A stretch of 64,000 bases of DNA, from the NCBI RefSeq assembly GCF_000296215.2, contig NZ_CP013949.1:4705501-4769500 (forward strand), given 5' to 3'. Both the position numbers and the translations under genes were made by a program. The first letter of the stretch is position 1, and each line of letters opens with the position of its first letter. Below are positions 34,728 through 42,874 of this stretch, piece after piece. Under the pieces are notes generated by a model, which was not told the origin of the DNA, made no database searches, and was given only the letters and a program-made list of their open reading frames with translations. Source of the DNA: Bradyrhizobium sp. CCGE-LA001. GTDB taxonomy: Bacteria; Pseudomonadota; Alphaproteobacteria; Rhizobiales; Xanthobacteraceae.

Positions 34728-35630
34728 CTAGGCAAGACGCCGCGGCAAGCTATTGTGGATCGTGCAGGCGGCAATCGCGGCGTGGCCGAAGGCGACCGAG
34801 ATCTGGTGCAGATCGGTGACGACGTCGCCAATGCCATAGAGACCCTCGATCGAGGTGCGCTGATGGTCGTCGACTTTCAGATGGCCATCCGAGGTGTGGT
34901 CGGCACCGAGAGCCGTCGCGAGCTGCGAACGGACTTCTGCGCCCATCACGGGATAAATCATGTCGAATTGCGCCGTGCGACCGTCCGCGAAGAGTGCTTC
35001 GACGCCCTCGCCTCTCCGCGCCAGTTGCAGCTCGGGCGCGAACACGATTCCGACACCCGCCTCGGACAGCTCCGAGGTGGCAGCTTTTGCGTCATCCGGC
35101 CCGATTGCGAGCAGCGTCACGTCTTGCGAGTAGCCACGCAGGAACAGCGCCTTGCCGGCAGCACGGTCGAGTGGGCCGACGACGCCAATATGGCGGCCGC
35201 GCGCCTCGAAGGCGTCGCAGATCGGACAGTAGCGCAGCAACCCGTCCGCGACCGCCGCGCGCCATTCGGCGAACGGCGGATGGGTGTCGACGATGCCGCA
35301 GGCGAGAATGACGGTGGCGGTGTCGTGCAAGCCGCCGTCCCATGTTGCACGGAAGCCGCGTTCATGCCGCTGCAGGGCTGTGACCTCGGACGTCACGCGC
35401 GTAACGGCGAGCTCCTCCAGTTGCGCCGACATGCGATCGATCAGCTCGGGGCCGGACAGGCCGTGGACGAACCCCGGGACGTTGTGACTGCGCGGGATCA
35501 GCGCCGCCCTGCTCGCACCGGCGTCCACGACGCAGACGCTGCGGCGGAAACGCGCGAGGTAGATCGCGGCCATCAGCCCGGCGGGGCCGCCCCCGACGAT
35601 CAGGCAATCGAGCGGAGGCGCGCTGGTCAT
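34728..35630 (-). CDS. Thioredoxin-reductase-like FAD/NAD(P) oxidoreductase
   Basis: 300 residues. FAD site near the N-terminus CLIVGGGPAGLMAAIYLARF (about 9-28), second dinucleotide site GRHIGVVGPLDRAAGKA (about 145-160) and C-terminal GLYGIGDVV. A redox pair CPIC (about 134-137, in LLRYCPICDAFE) matches the thioredoxin reductase CxxC location, so it would pass electrons from NAD(P)H through FAD to a disulfide partner. No thioredoxin gene is adjacent. It overlaps the upstream FMN-reductase stop by an ATGA. Confidence 0.85.
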   Translation of the reverse strand: MTSAPPLDCLIVGGGPAGLMAAIYLARFRRSVCVVDAGASRAALIPRSHNVPGFVHGLSGPELIDRMSAQLEELAVTRVTSEVTALQRHERGFRATWDGGLHDTATVILACGIVDTHPPFAEWRAAVADGLLRYCPICDAFEARGRHIGVVGPLDRAAGKALFLRGYSQDVTLLAIGPDDAKAATSELSEAGVGIVFAPELQLARRGEGVEALFADGRTAQFDMIYPVMGAEVRSQLATALGADHTSDGHLKVDDHQRTSIEGLYGIGDVVTDLHQISVAFGHAAIAACTIHNSLPRRLA

Positions 35631-36703
35631 TTCGGGTTTGGATCCGCAAGGCGGGCGCCTGGGTCTTCTAGTTGCCCGCTCCGCGCCAGGCGAACCGCGT
35701 TGCCGAGCGCGCGCGCTGCATTCTGCACCTCCTGCCGGAATTCTCTGTCGTCATCGAGCGCGCGATGCGAGGTCGCATAGGGCTCCATGTAGCCGAGGTA
35801 TCCGTCCAGCTCGGCGAAGCGGCCCGCTGAGATCAGCTGCATGTCGGTGAGCCAGTCCGACAAGGCGCGGCGCACGCCCTCGGCGCCGACGGCATCGCCG
35901 TGGACGACGAGGCCGAAATGGCGGCCAGCAAGATGGCGCGGATAGGACCAGCCCTTCAGCTCCATGGCCTTGGCCTCCGCGGCCTTCTTGCCGTGGGTCG
36001 AGGTCGGATCGGGATTGCCGCCGTCGGCGCAGACCATGCGGTCCATCATCGCCTTGAGGCCTGCAGGGACGTGATACCAGTTCACCGGTGTCACGATCAG
36101 GATGCCGTGCGCTGCGACCCAGAGCGGGTAGATCTCGTTCATCCAGTCGCCGGTCTGTCCCAGCGAATAGTTCGGATAGCAGCTGCACGGCCAGTGGCAC
36201 AGCGGCATCGCGGTGCCGACGCAGGATTTGCAAGGGTGGATGTTCTTGCCGAACTCCGAGGCGAGCCGCGACAGATCGAGAAGGTCGACGGCAAATCCCA
36301 TCTCGACGAAAACAGGCTCGGCCAGCTCGACAAGTCGCCAGGTTTTCGACATCTCGCCGGGACAGGTGTGCTCGCTGCGGGCCGAGCCGTTGATGATGAG
36401 AATGCGCGGGGTCTCGTCGGCATCGTCGTGCCGCCGCTGCGCTTCCAGGATCCTGGCGCGCGCGTCCAGCCAGTCGATGGCGATATCGTAGTCGGGATCA
36501 GCGAAGCCTGGCCCCGCCTTTCGCGTCTTCGGCGCCTTGCGCGAATGGCTGTAGGCGTCCCAGGCGGCGCCGACGATAGCATCGAGCTCGCGTTGCAACG
36601 GCGCAAAGGCGGGATCGACGAACCCGCTCCTGTAACGCCGCTCGAACTCCTCGCGCGACAGCTTGACGGGCGGCATCCCCTTGCGAACGTCGGCTTCCGT
36701 CAT
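35627..36703 (-). CDS. NADPH-dependent FMN reductase / flavodoxin-like protein with N-terminal extension
   Basis: 358 residues. The flavodoxin-like domain starts about residue 98 (PRILIINGSARSEHTCPGEMSKTWRL, the FMN-phosphate loop) and continues through HGILIVTPVNWYHVPAGLKAMMDRM. The first about 95 residues (LSREEFERRYRSGFVDPAF ...) are an extra helical region. A Cys-rich insert, HPCKSCVGTAMPLCHWPCSCY (about 153-173), could bind a metal. Start ATG 36703; an upstream 71-codon run is unlikely. The 4-base overlap with the downstream TrxR-like gene shows a redox operon. Confidence 0.82.
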   Translation of the reverse strand: MTEADVRKGMPPVKLSREEFERRYRSGFVDPAFAPLQRELDAIVGAAWDAYSHSRKAPKTRKAGPGFADPDYDIAIDWLDARARILEAQRRHDDADETPRILIINGSARSEHTCPGEMSKTWRLVELAEPVFVEMGFAVDLLDLSRLASEFGKNIHPCKSCVGTAMPLCHWPCSCYPNYSLGQTGDWMNEIYPLWVAAHGILIVTPVNWYHVPAGLKAMMDRMVCADGGNPDPTSTHGKKAAEAKAMELKGWSYPRHLAGRHFGLVVHGDAVGAEGVRRALSDWLTDMQLISAGRFAELDGYLGYMEPYATSHRALDDDREFRQEVQNAARALGNAVRLARSGQLEDPGARLADPNPK

Positions 36704-36764
36704 GCAGGCTCCTGGCGAAGTCGGTATCCGACCAACCCGGGGCGCTGCGCGCGGTTCCCAAGAC

Positions 36765-36965
36765 CTATTGGCGCACGACGTCCTGCGGCGTATCGAAGCG
36801 CGCGATGCGCTGGTCGAGCCGCCACAGCTCGATGCGGTGGACAAGGACGAGCGCGGCGGCTTCACGCTTGGCCTGCTCGTCATTGTCGCAGACGAGATTG
36901 ATGCATCCGAACACATGCCCGTCCGGATCGATCTGAAACGCGCGGTAGTGCTTGATGCTCCCCAC
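36765..36965 (-). CDS. Small protein, function unknown (66 aa)
   Basis: MGSIKHYRAFQIDPDGHVFG starts a beta-rich half, followed by a helix (NDEQAKREAAALVLVHRIELW). The start codon lies 2 bases after the stop of the 68-aa gene upstream, so they are probably co-transcribed. I recognise this as a recurrent hypothetical product in Bradyrhizobium but know no function. A second start is not apparent. Confidence 0.6.
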   Translation of the reverse strand: MGSIKHYRAFQIDPDGHVFGCINLVCDNDEQAKREAAALVLVHRIELWRLDQRIARFDTPQDVVRQ

Positions 36966-36967
36966 TG

Positions 36968-37174
36968 TCAGTCTCCTCGTCTCGGGTAAACCGGTGCGCT
37001 CAGCCAGTCAGTCAGGTTCGACGTCACTTCATTCTGCTTGGCGCGTTGCAACAGAATCTCCCGCTCCTTGCCAGGCGGCAGGGCGAGCGCGCGCTCGCGA
37101 GCCTTCTCGGCGAATGTCGCGAGACGCTCCTGGAGCGATTGGGTCTGTTTCCTGCGGTTACGTTTGGCGGTCAT
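36968..37174 (-). CDS. Small basic helical protein, function unknown (68 aa)
   Basis: The start MTAKRNRRKQTQSLQERLATF at ATG 37174 matches a recurrent short rhizobial protein; a second in-frame ATG at 37192 (MSVKVQM) and the frame further upstream are less likely. It has an N-terminal basic segment, a helix rich in Arg/Ala/Glu (ERLATFAEKARERALALPPGKERE) and ends in WLSAPVYPRRGD. Followed 2 bases later by the 66-aa gene. Confidence 0.6.
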   Translation of the reverse strand: MTAKRNRRKQTQSLQERLATFAEKARERALALPPGKEREILLQRAKQNEVTSNLTDWLSAPVYPRRGD

Positions 37175-37385
37175 TTGGACTTTCACGCTCATTGCGGTTG
37201 GAAAAGAGCTGGGCCCCGGCGGGAGGTTGGGCACCGGGGCCCGAGTCGCTTGTCGCTTGCCGAACGGGCGGCTCGGTCCGGCAACGTTCGTAGCTTCCGC
37301 CGCAACTTGCGGTTCCATCATTTCAATAAGTTAACGCCGCGTGATTTCGCGTCCGCGAGAGACGCTACCCGACTGCCGCTGCGCC

Positions 37386-37411
37386 GGAACCGAAATACTG
37401 ATTCGTATGTT
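37386..37411 (+). promoter_or_regulatory. Imperfect EcfG-type promoter
   Basis: GGAAC (37386-37390), 17 bases, then TGTT (37408-37411): one mismatch from GGAAC-N16/17-CGTT. It lies 39 bases upstream of the ATG of the 94-aa basic protein and points at it. Confidence 0.45.
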
Positions 37412-37450
37412 CAAGAACGAGTTGCGAGCACGACTTGAAGGAGGATCATC

Positions 37451-37735
37451 ATGGCGAAAGCAGCATGGAAACGGCCGGGCTCACCGATCGGCCGCAAGGG
37501 ACCACGTAAGGCCAATCCCGTGTACAAGCGCCGCGCGCGGCAACCTTGGTCGCCTGCGGATGTGAGCAAGCTGAAGCAGCTCGCGAAAGGCAACACGCCG
37601 ACCGGCGTCATGAGCATCAAGCTTCAGCGCCCGGTCGCCGCTATTCGCAGCAAGGCCCAGCGCGAAGGAATTTCGCTGCGGCCGGTCAACCGCTCGCCCT
37701 ACAATCGGCGAACCAAGTCCGCCAAGCGGCGTTGA
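37451..37735 (+). CDS. Small, strongly basic protein (94 aa)
   Basis: The sequence begins MAKAAWKRPGSPIGRKGPRK and contains RRARQPWSPADVSKLKQLAKGN followed by TPTGVMSIKLQRPVAAIRSKAQREGI, an SANT/Myb-like helix-turn-helix pattern (W-x-P-x-D-V-x-K-L ... TP..I...L.R...AIRSKA). That pattern occurs in putative DNA-binding proteins of rhizobia. ATG 37451 has GGAGG at 37440-37444 just upstream. An imperfect EcfG-type promoter precedes it. Nucleic-acid binding is inferred. Confidence 0.65.
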   Translation: MAKAAWKRPGSPIGRKGPRKANPVYKRRARQPWSPADVSKLKQLAKGNTPTGVMSIKLQRPVAAIRSKAQREGISLRPVNRSPYNRRTKSAKRR

Positions 37736-37900
37736 CACTTTGCACCGCCGGGTGACAACCGGACACAACGGGGAACGATGGACGTGGCGCTCATTTTTCC
37801 GGTTTCTGCCCACGACATCAGCGCATCGGTACGCGCCGACATCTAACCCGTTCCCGGCGCGTGCAGCTGGAGCGCGGACGGTGGACATCCCAGATCGCGA

Positions 37901-38083
37901 TCAGGGCTCCTCGTTGTCCCGGCGAGCCTTGATCTCCGAGCGGAGCATGGCGCTATCCATGATGGCGACCCGCAAATCACTCACGGTCTCGCCGTAATGA
38001 TTCATGAACAGCCGGTGCTGCTCCCGAAGGGCTTGGCTCTCTTCGATGGCGCGTATGGAGCGGGCTAACAGGGCGTCGGGCAT
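37901..38083 (-). CDS. Small helical protein, function unknown (60 aa)
   Basis: The ATG 38083 begins MPDALLARSIRAIEESQALREQ; a longer in-frame start at 38152 adds 23 residues with no signature. It is one amphipathic helix with conserved-looking HYGETVSDLRVAIMDSAMLR near the middle. No known domain. Two inverted copies of an 11-base motif lie in the upstream gap. Confidence 0.5.
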   Translation of the reverse strand: MPDALLARSIRAIEESQALREQHRLFMNHYGETVSDLRVAIMDSAMLRSEIKARRDNEEP

Positions 38084-38120
38084 CAGCCATCCTGCGACGG
38101 AGCGTGCCCATCCGCCCTCG

Positions 38121-38268
38121 CATAGGTTAGTTATTCCGAGCCGATTACTCAAAAAGATGCACTGACTAACTTGGATTGAAAGTTCACAAGTTCACACAAC
38201 GCTGTTCAACTGCATGTGAATGAAAGCGCCTGCTGAAGCAGACGGCACGTCCATTGGACTAACCTATG
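38121..38268. promoter_or_regulatory. Pair of inverted 11-base motifs
   Basis: CATAGGTTAGT (38121-38131) and its exact complement ACTAACCTATG (38258-38268), 126 bases apart. The right copy also forms a palindrome GACTAAC-CTAT-GTTAGTC (38257-38274). They flank the promoter region of the 60-aa gene and lie beyond the Crp/Fnr gene end. A DNA-binding protein may bridge them; identity unknown. Confidence 0.4.
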
Positions 38269-38318
38269 TTAGTCGTCCAGCGAAGGATATGCCGGCCGAG
38301 TCGCCTCAGGAATCGGCC

Positions 38319-39077
38319 TCATCGCGGCGCTTCCGCCCCTCGATACAGCTGCAGATAGCTCGGCGAATACAGCGCCGCGTCCTTGAGGGCATCGAGATCT
38401 GGAATGGTGAGCGTCCGCTCGCGCAGCACGATGAGGCCCGTACCCCTTAGTTCCTGGACGGTGCGATTGAGATGGACCACCGACAGCCCGGTGGCGTCGG
38501 CAAGATCCATCTGCGTGATCGGCATGATGCAGGAATTGCCATCGACCATCCCGACCGGGCGAAGCCGCTCGAAGATCTCGCAGAACAGATGCGCCACGCG
38601 CTCCAGCGCGACGCGGCGGCCGAGATTGATCGCCCATTCGCGCTGAATGGCGTTGTTGACGAGGGTTTCGCACCAGAACGCTTCCGCAAGGGTGCGATCA
38701 CTCGCCACTAGGCTTTCGAAGCGGGCGCGCTTGACCTCGGCATAAGTCACCGGCGTCAGCGTCGCGATGGAATGGTCCATCGTCGAGAGCAGGAATGCGT
38801 GCGCGTCGCAACTCTCGCCAGGGAAGATGAAGTTGACGATCTGGCGCCGACCGTCCTCCAGTGTCTTGTACCGACAGAGCCAGCCCGACAATACGACGCG
38901 GACGCTGTCGACGGCATCTCCTTCGGAGATCAGGTCCTCGGCCGACCCGGCGCGTTGCAAGCCCTCGATCATTGCGTATTCGAGCGAAGCGCGGGCCTCT
39001 GCCGACAGCGGCCTTAGCGCACTCAGCCGGCGAATGACCGGCTCCACCACCCTGCGATCGGACGACGACAACGACAT
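38319..39077 (-). CDS. Crp/Fnr-family transcriptional regulator
   Basis: 252 residues. Cyclic-nucleotide-binding-like beta roll (about 30-150: AEDLISEGDAVDSVRVVLSGWLCRYKTLEDGRRQIVNFIFPGESCDAHAF) and an HTH (about 185-215: MDLADATGLSVVHLNRTVQELRGTGLI). It lacks the N-terminal Cys quartet of Fnr, so oxygen sensing through Fe-S is unlikely. The start codon shares a base with the stop of the CheB/CheR/kinase fusion gene (TGATG), giving translational coupling, so it is probably the output regulator of that system. Confidence 0.87.
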   Translation of the reverse strand: MSLSSSDRRVVEPVIRRLSALRPLSAEARASLEYAMIEGLQRAGSAEDLISEGDAVDSVRVVLSGWLCRYKTLEDGRRQIVNFIFPGESCDAHAFLLSTMDHSIATLTPVTYAEVKRARFESLVASDRTLAEAFWCETLVNNAIQREWAINLGRRVALERVAHLFCEIFERLRPVGMVDGNSCIMPITQMDLADATGLSVVHLNRTVQELRGTGLIVLRERTLTIPDLDALKDAALYSPSYLQLYRGAEAPR

Positions 39078-42000
39078 CAGTCAGCCACTACCGGTGTATG
39101 GAATGTGCGCTTGCTGAGGGGGATCGTGATGGTGCATTGCAGTCCCGCGGCGTTATAGGCGAGCGTGGTCTGCCCCTTGAACTCAAAGGCCAGCGTGCGC
39201 TCCAGAAGCTCGGTGCCAAAGCCCTTCCGCGGGGGCGCCTTCGCGGGCGGCCCGCCCCGCTCGCGCCATTCGAACACCAGCTCTGCCGGCTCCCTGCTCT
39301 CGTCGATGCGCCAGGAGATCTCGATGCGCCCGCTCGGCTGACTTAAGGCGCCGTACTTCAGCGCATTGGTCGCGAGCTCGTGGATCGCAAGCGCGAAGGT
39401 CTCGGCCGCCTTGGGCTGGAAGCGCACCCTGGCGCCGGAGACCCGCATCTGCTCGCCCTCACGGGCATTGTAGGCGAGCAGCTCCTCCACCACGAGATAT
39501 TCGAGATCGACGCCGCCTTCGGGATCGCGGGTCACCAGCGCCTGCGTGCGCGCAAACGCGTTCAGCCGGCCATCGAGATGGGAGGCGTATTCCTCGACGG
39601 TGGCGCTCGATTCCGCCGAGCGGCGGGCAATCGAGCGGACCACGCCCAGCGTGTTGCGGACGCGATGCTGGAGTTCGGCCAGCAACAGGCGCTGCCGCTC
39701 CTCGGCGCGAGTGATCGCGGTGACGTCGATGAAGGTGATGACGACGCCGGCGATGAAATTGTCGATGCTGCGATAAGGCAGGATGCGGACGATATAACGC
39801 GTGCCGCTGTCCGGCGCGCTCAGCTCGCGTTCGGCGCTCGCGAGCGTGCGCAGCACGCGGCGAACGTCGTCGTAGAGCTCCTCGATCGGGATGCGCGCCT
39901 TGATGTGCGCGATCGGGCGCCCCGCGTCGGTTTCCACGAGATGCAGGACCTGCGTGATCGCTGGCGTGAAGTTCATCACTCGAAGATCATTGTCGAGGAA
40001 CACCGTCGCAATCTGGGTGCTTTCGAGGAAATTCTTGAGGTCGCTGGTGGCGCGCGTCAATTCCTGGACGCGGTGTGCCAACTCGCCGTTGACGGTGGTC
40101 AGCTCCTCATTGACCGATTGCAATTCCTCCCGCGAGGTTTCGAGCTCCTCGTTGGCAGACTGAAGCTCCTCATTGAGCGACTGATATTCCTCGTTCGAGG
40201 ATTTGAGCTCCTCGTTCGTGCTCTCGAGCTCCTCGATGGTGGCCTGCAGGCGTTCGCGCGTGGCCCGCAGCTCGCTTTCGAGCCGCTCGACATGTTCGGT
40301 GCGAACCAGCGCGTTCGGATTGCTCTGGTCCCTCTCGACCGGCCGCACTGGCCCGTCCTTGAACAGCACCACGAAATTCCGGTGGCCGCCCGCGCCCTCC
40401 TGGATCGGCTCGACGGTGATGTCGACCAGCACGCGATGACCATTGACCCCGAGCTGCACCTGCTCGGCATGAGCGGGCTCGTTGGTCTCGGCGGCACGGC
40501 CGAGCGCGGCACGCAATTCCAGCCTGATGTCGCGATGTACGAGCTGGAGCAGGTCGAGGGTCGCGGTACCGGCCGTCGGTTCGATGTAGCGGCCCGTGCG
40601 GCCCGAGAAGTGCAGGATCTGGAAATTGTCGTCGGTGATGACATAGGCCGGCGCGTAACGTTCCGCGATGCGCTGGGCGCGACGTTCGAGCCCGACATCG
40701 GGTCCGAACGAGCGAACCGGCGGCACCTCGACCGGTGCCCTGCCAGCCGCGGTCGTAATCGGAAACTCCGGCGGCAACCGCGTTCCGGTCTCGAGCTTCT
40801 TGAAGATGCGGGCACGGCGGTCGACCGGCGCGAACAGCTTCGGGTGCCGCGTCACATTCTCGGAATTGCCAAGAAAGAGGTAGCGTTCCGGCAGCAGCGC
40901 GAAGTGAAACAGCGGGATCACCCGGTTCTGCAGTTCGGCGTTGAGATAGATCAGCAGATTGCGGCAGGAGATGAGGTCGAGCTTGGAGAACGGCGCATCC
41001 TTGATGACGTTATGCTGCGAGAAGATGCACATCTCGCGCAGCTCCTTGACCACGCAATAGGTGTCGCCCTCGCGCACGAACCAGCGCGCCAGGCGCTCGC
41101 CGGTCATGTCCGCCTCGATATTGGTGCGATAGCGGCCGACGCGCGCGGTCGCAAGCGCCCGTCCGTCGATGTCGGTGGCGAAGATCTGGACTTGCGGCGT
41201 GGAATCCATCCGCGCCATGTGTTCGCGCAGGAGGATGCCGATCGAATAGGCTTCCTCGCCGGTGGCGCAGCCGAGCACCCAAACGCGCACCTGCTGGCCC
41301 GCGCCCTTGTTCTCGAAGATCTTCGGGATGATCTGGGTCTCCAGCACCTCGAATTCGCGCTTGTCGCGAAAGAATTCGGTGACGCCGATCAACAGATCGT
41401 TGAAGAGGTGCAGCGTCTCGTCCTTGTCGTTCCGCAGGAAATCGACATAGGCCGGGATCTCGTCGATCTGCACGACCTGCATGCGCCGCTGCACGCGGCG
41501 CAGGAACGTGTTCTGCTTGTAACCGTGGAAATCGTTGCCGGTCTTGTTGCGCAGGATGTCGGCGATGCGCGACAGCGAGGTCGCGGCCGCGGCCAGCACC
41601 TCGTCGAAGCCCTGCTTTTCCTCCAGGCGGCGCAGGTGACGGGCATAGACCTGGATGTGCTCAGGAATGTCCTCCGGAGGCAGCACGTAGTCGGCGATGG
41701 CGGCGGGCGTGTTGCCGTCGACGAGGTGATCGGCCTCCTCGGGGCCTGCGACCTTTTCGGCGATGGCGAGGCCACCATGGTCCTTCAGCGTCGCCGTGCC
41801 GAGCGTGCCGTCGCCACCGGTACCGGCGAGGATGACGCCGATGGATTGCTCGGCGCGTTCTTCGGCCAGCGAGACCAGGAAGCTGTCGATGGTGGCGCGC
41901 TCGCCCGGTGCCTGCTCGGCCTTGCGGATGGCGAAGCGATCCCCCTGGATCGTGGTGATCATCGCCGGCGGACACAGATAAATCGTGCCGCCTTCGATCG

Positions 42001-42247
42001 CATGGCCGTCCCGGATGTCGGTGAGCTTACCGCCGTTAGATCCCTGTAAGAGCCCGCGCAGCCGCGGCTCGTCAAAGGCCTCGTGGTGCTGAAGCGCCAG
42101 CACGATGGCCTGATCGGCTGCTACGGTCAGCTTGGCAAAGAAGCGTTCTATGCTGTCCAGGGCGCCTGGTGAGGCACCGACGCCAATGATCAGCGGGGCC
42201 TTGACCTGGCGCTCTGCATCGACCGTCTGGTCGCTGACTTCATTCAT
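39077..42247 (-). CDS. CheB-CheR-PAS-HWE histidine kinase fusion protein
   Basis: About 1056 residues. Domains in order: CheB methylesterase (about 15-195; GVGASPGALDSIERF, QHHEAF, LAGTGGDGTLG), CheR methyltransferase (about 205-470; FRDKREFEVLE, WVLGCATGEEAYSIGILL), PAS (about 520-640), a long heptad coiled coil (about 660-730, repeated ELQS/EEL blocks), PAS (about 740-850) and an HWE kinase (about 865-1050) with phosphoacceptor LQHRVRNTLGVVRSIARR and FEWRERGG. It has no receiver domain. The methyl-modification parts have kept catalytic residues. Coupled to the Crp/Fnr gene downstream. ATG 42247 is preferred by homology. Confidence 0.9.
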   Translation of the reverse strand: MNEVSDQTVDAERQVKAPLIIGVGASPGALDSIERFFAKLTVAADQAIVLALQHHEAFDEPRLRGLLQGSNGGKLTDIRDGHAIEGGTIYLCPPAMITTIQGDRFAIRKAEQAPGERATIDSFLVSLAEERAEQSIGVILAGTGGDGTLGTATLKDHGGLAIAEKVAGPEEADHLVDGNTPAAIADYVLPPEDIPEHIQVYARHLRRLEEKQGFDEVLAAAATSLSRIADILRNKTGNDFHGYKQNTFLRRVQRRMQVVQIDEIPAYVDFLRNDKDETLHLFNDLLIGVTEFFRDKREFEVLETQIIPKIFENKGAGQQVRVWVLGCATGEEAYSIGILLREHMARMDSTPQVQIFATDIDGRALATARVGRYRTNIEADMTGERLARWFVREGDTYCVVKELREMCIFSQHNVIKDAPFSKLDLISCRNLLIYLNAELQNRVIPLFHFALLPERYLFLGNSENVTRHPKLFAPVDRRARIFKKLETGTRLPPEFPITTAAGRAPVEVPPVRSFGPDVGLERRAQRIAERYAPAYVITDDNFQILHFSGRTGRYIEPTAGTATLDLLQLVHRDIRLELRAALGRAAETNEPAHAEQVQLGVNGHRVLVDITVEPIQEGAGGHRNFVVLFKDGPVRPVERDQSNPNALVRTEHVERLESELRATRERLQATIEELESTNEELKSSNEEYQSLNEELQSANEELETSREELQSVNEELTTVNGELAHRVQELTRATSDLKNFLESTQIATVFLDNDLRVMNFTPAITQVLHLVETDAGRPIAHIKARIPIEELYDDVRRVLRTLASAERELSAPDSGTRYIVRILPYRSIDNFIAGVVITFIDVTAITRAEERQRLLLAELQHRVRNTLGVVRSIARRSAESSATVEEYASHLDGRLNAFARTQALVTRDPEGGVDLEYLVVEELLAYNAREGEQMRVSGARVRFQPKAAETFALAIHELATNALKYGALSQPSGRIEISWRIDESREPAELVFEWRERGGPPAKAPPRKGFGTELLERTLAFEFKGQTTLAYNAAGLQCTITIPLSKRTFHTPVVAD

Positions 42248-42431
42248 GACTCGGGTAGCTCTCTTTGGCTCACCGGGACCGACCGCCGCCCGGCTCCTGC
42301 CAATAGCAGAATTCAATATTATCCCAACAGATCAAAGGCGAAAATGTCCCGCAGCTCCTGCCGATTTACGGGCTTAGCGTTGTCAGCTTAGGCCCGAGGG
42401 TCCATACTCCCCGTTAGCGCAGGAACTTGTC

Positions 42432-42632
42432 ATGCCCATGTCCGAAGAGCTCGCGGCTTTGATCCGCCGGGCCGAGGAGGCGACCGAGACCGCGCGCCGG
42501 CTGCTCGACGAGAACGATCGCTGGCGCCGCCGCGTGGAGGCGCAGCTCACGCACATGTTCGAGCTCGGCGCCGAGGTCAGGCGGCCGGTCCGCCCGGCGG
42601 CTCCGAATCAACCTGCTGCCGAAGATAGATGA
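42432..42632 (+). CDS. Small helical protein, function unknown (66 aa)
   Basis: MPMSEELAALIRRAEEATET continues as an amphipathic helix rich in Arg/Glu/Leu. Ends AAPNQPAAEDR. It overlaps the 95-aa gene on the opposite strand by 56 bases at its 3' end. No family recognised; coding status is only supported by a long, unusual helix and an ATG, so it could be chance. Confidence 0.45.
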   Translation: MPMSEELAALIRRAEEATETARRLLDENDRWRRRVEAQLTHMFELGAEVRRPVRPAAPNQPAAEDR

Positions 42633-42864
42633 TGCGCTCTTTGATCAAGATGCGGTGGCGCTCCCACTCGATCAATGTCTGCCTGAGCAGGCCGACCAGC
42701 CGCTCCGCTTGGCGCGTGTCGTGGCCGTCTGCCATGAGGTCACGTATGCGCTCTTCCTGATCGCGGACGCGCTGCGCGCCCTCGTCGATATCCTTGTCGG
42801 CCTTGACCAGCAGGCGCTGCTCGGCATCAAGCTGCTCGGTCCATTCGGCAAGTGTCGTGGCCAT
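42577..42864 (-). CDS. Small coiled-coil protein (95 aa)
   Basis: MATTLAEWTEQLDAEQRLLV begins a helix with strong heptad periodicity (VRDQEERIRDLM, QAERLVGLLRQTLIEWERHRILIKERI). Predicted soluble. Its start lies 10 bases after the orphan CheB stop, indicating an operon with that methylesterase. It may be a partner of the signalling proteins. No known family. Confidence 0.6.
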   Translation of the reverse strand: MATTLAEWTEQLDAEQRLLVKADKDIDEGAQRVRDQEERIRDLMADGHDTRQAERLVGLLRQTLIEWERHRILIKERIIYLRQQVDSEPPGGPAA

Positions 42865-42874
42865 GGCAGAGCCC

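Noticed and set aside
36733..36760. EcfG-like GGAAC-N16-GGTT on the minus strand before the FMN reductase
   Set aside because: One mismatch in the key -10 C; too weak to list as a promoter given the GC-rich background.
39380..42049. An 889-codon open frame on the plus strand
   Set aside because: It is fully antisense to the CheB-CheR-kinase gene, Arg/His/Gly-rich, with no motif; typical of high-GC shadow frames.
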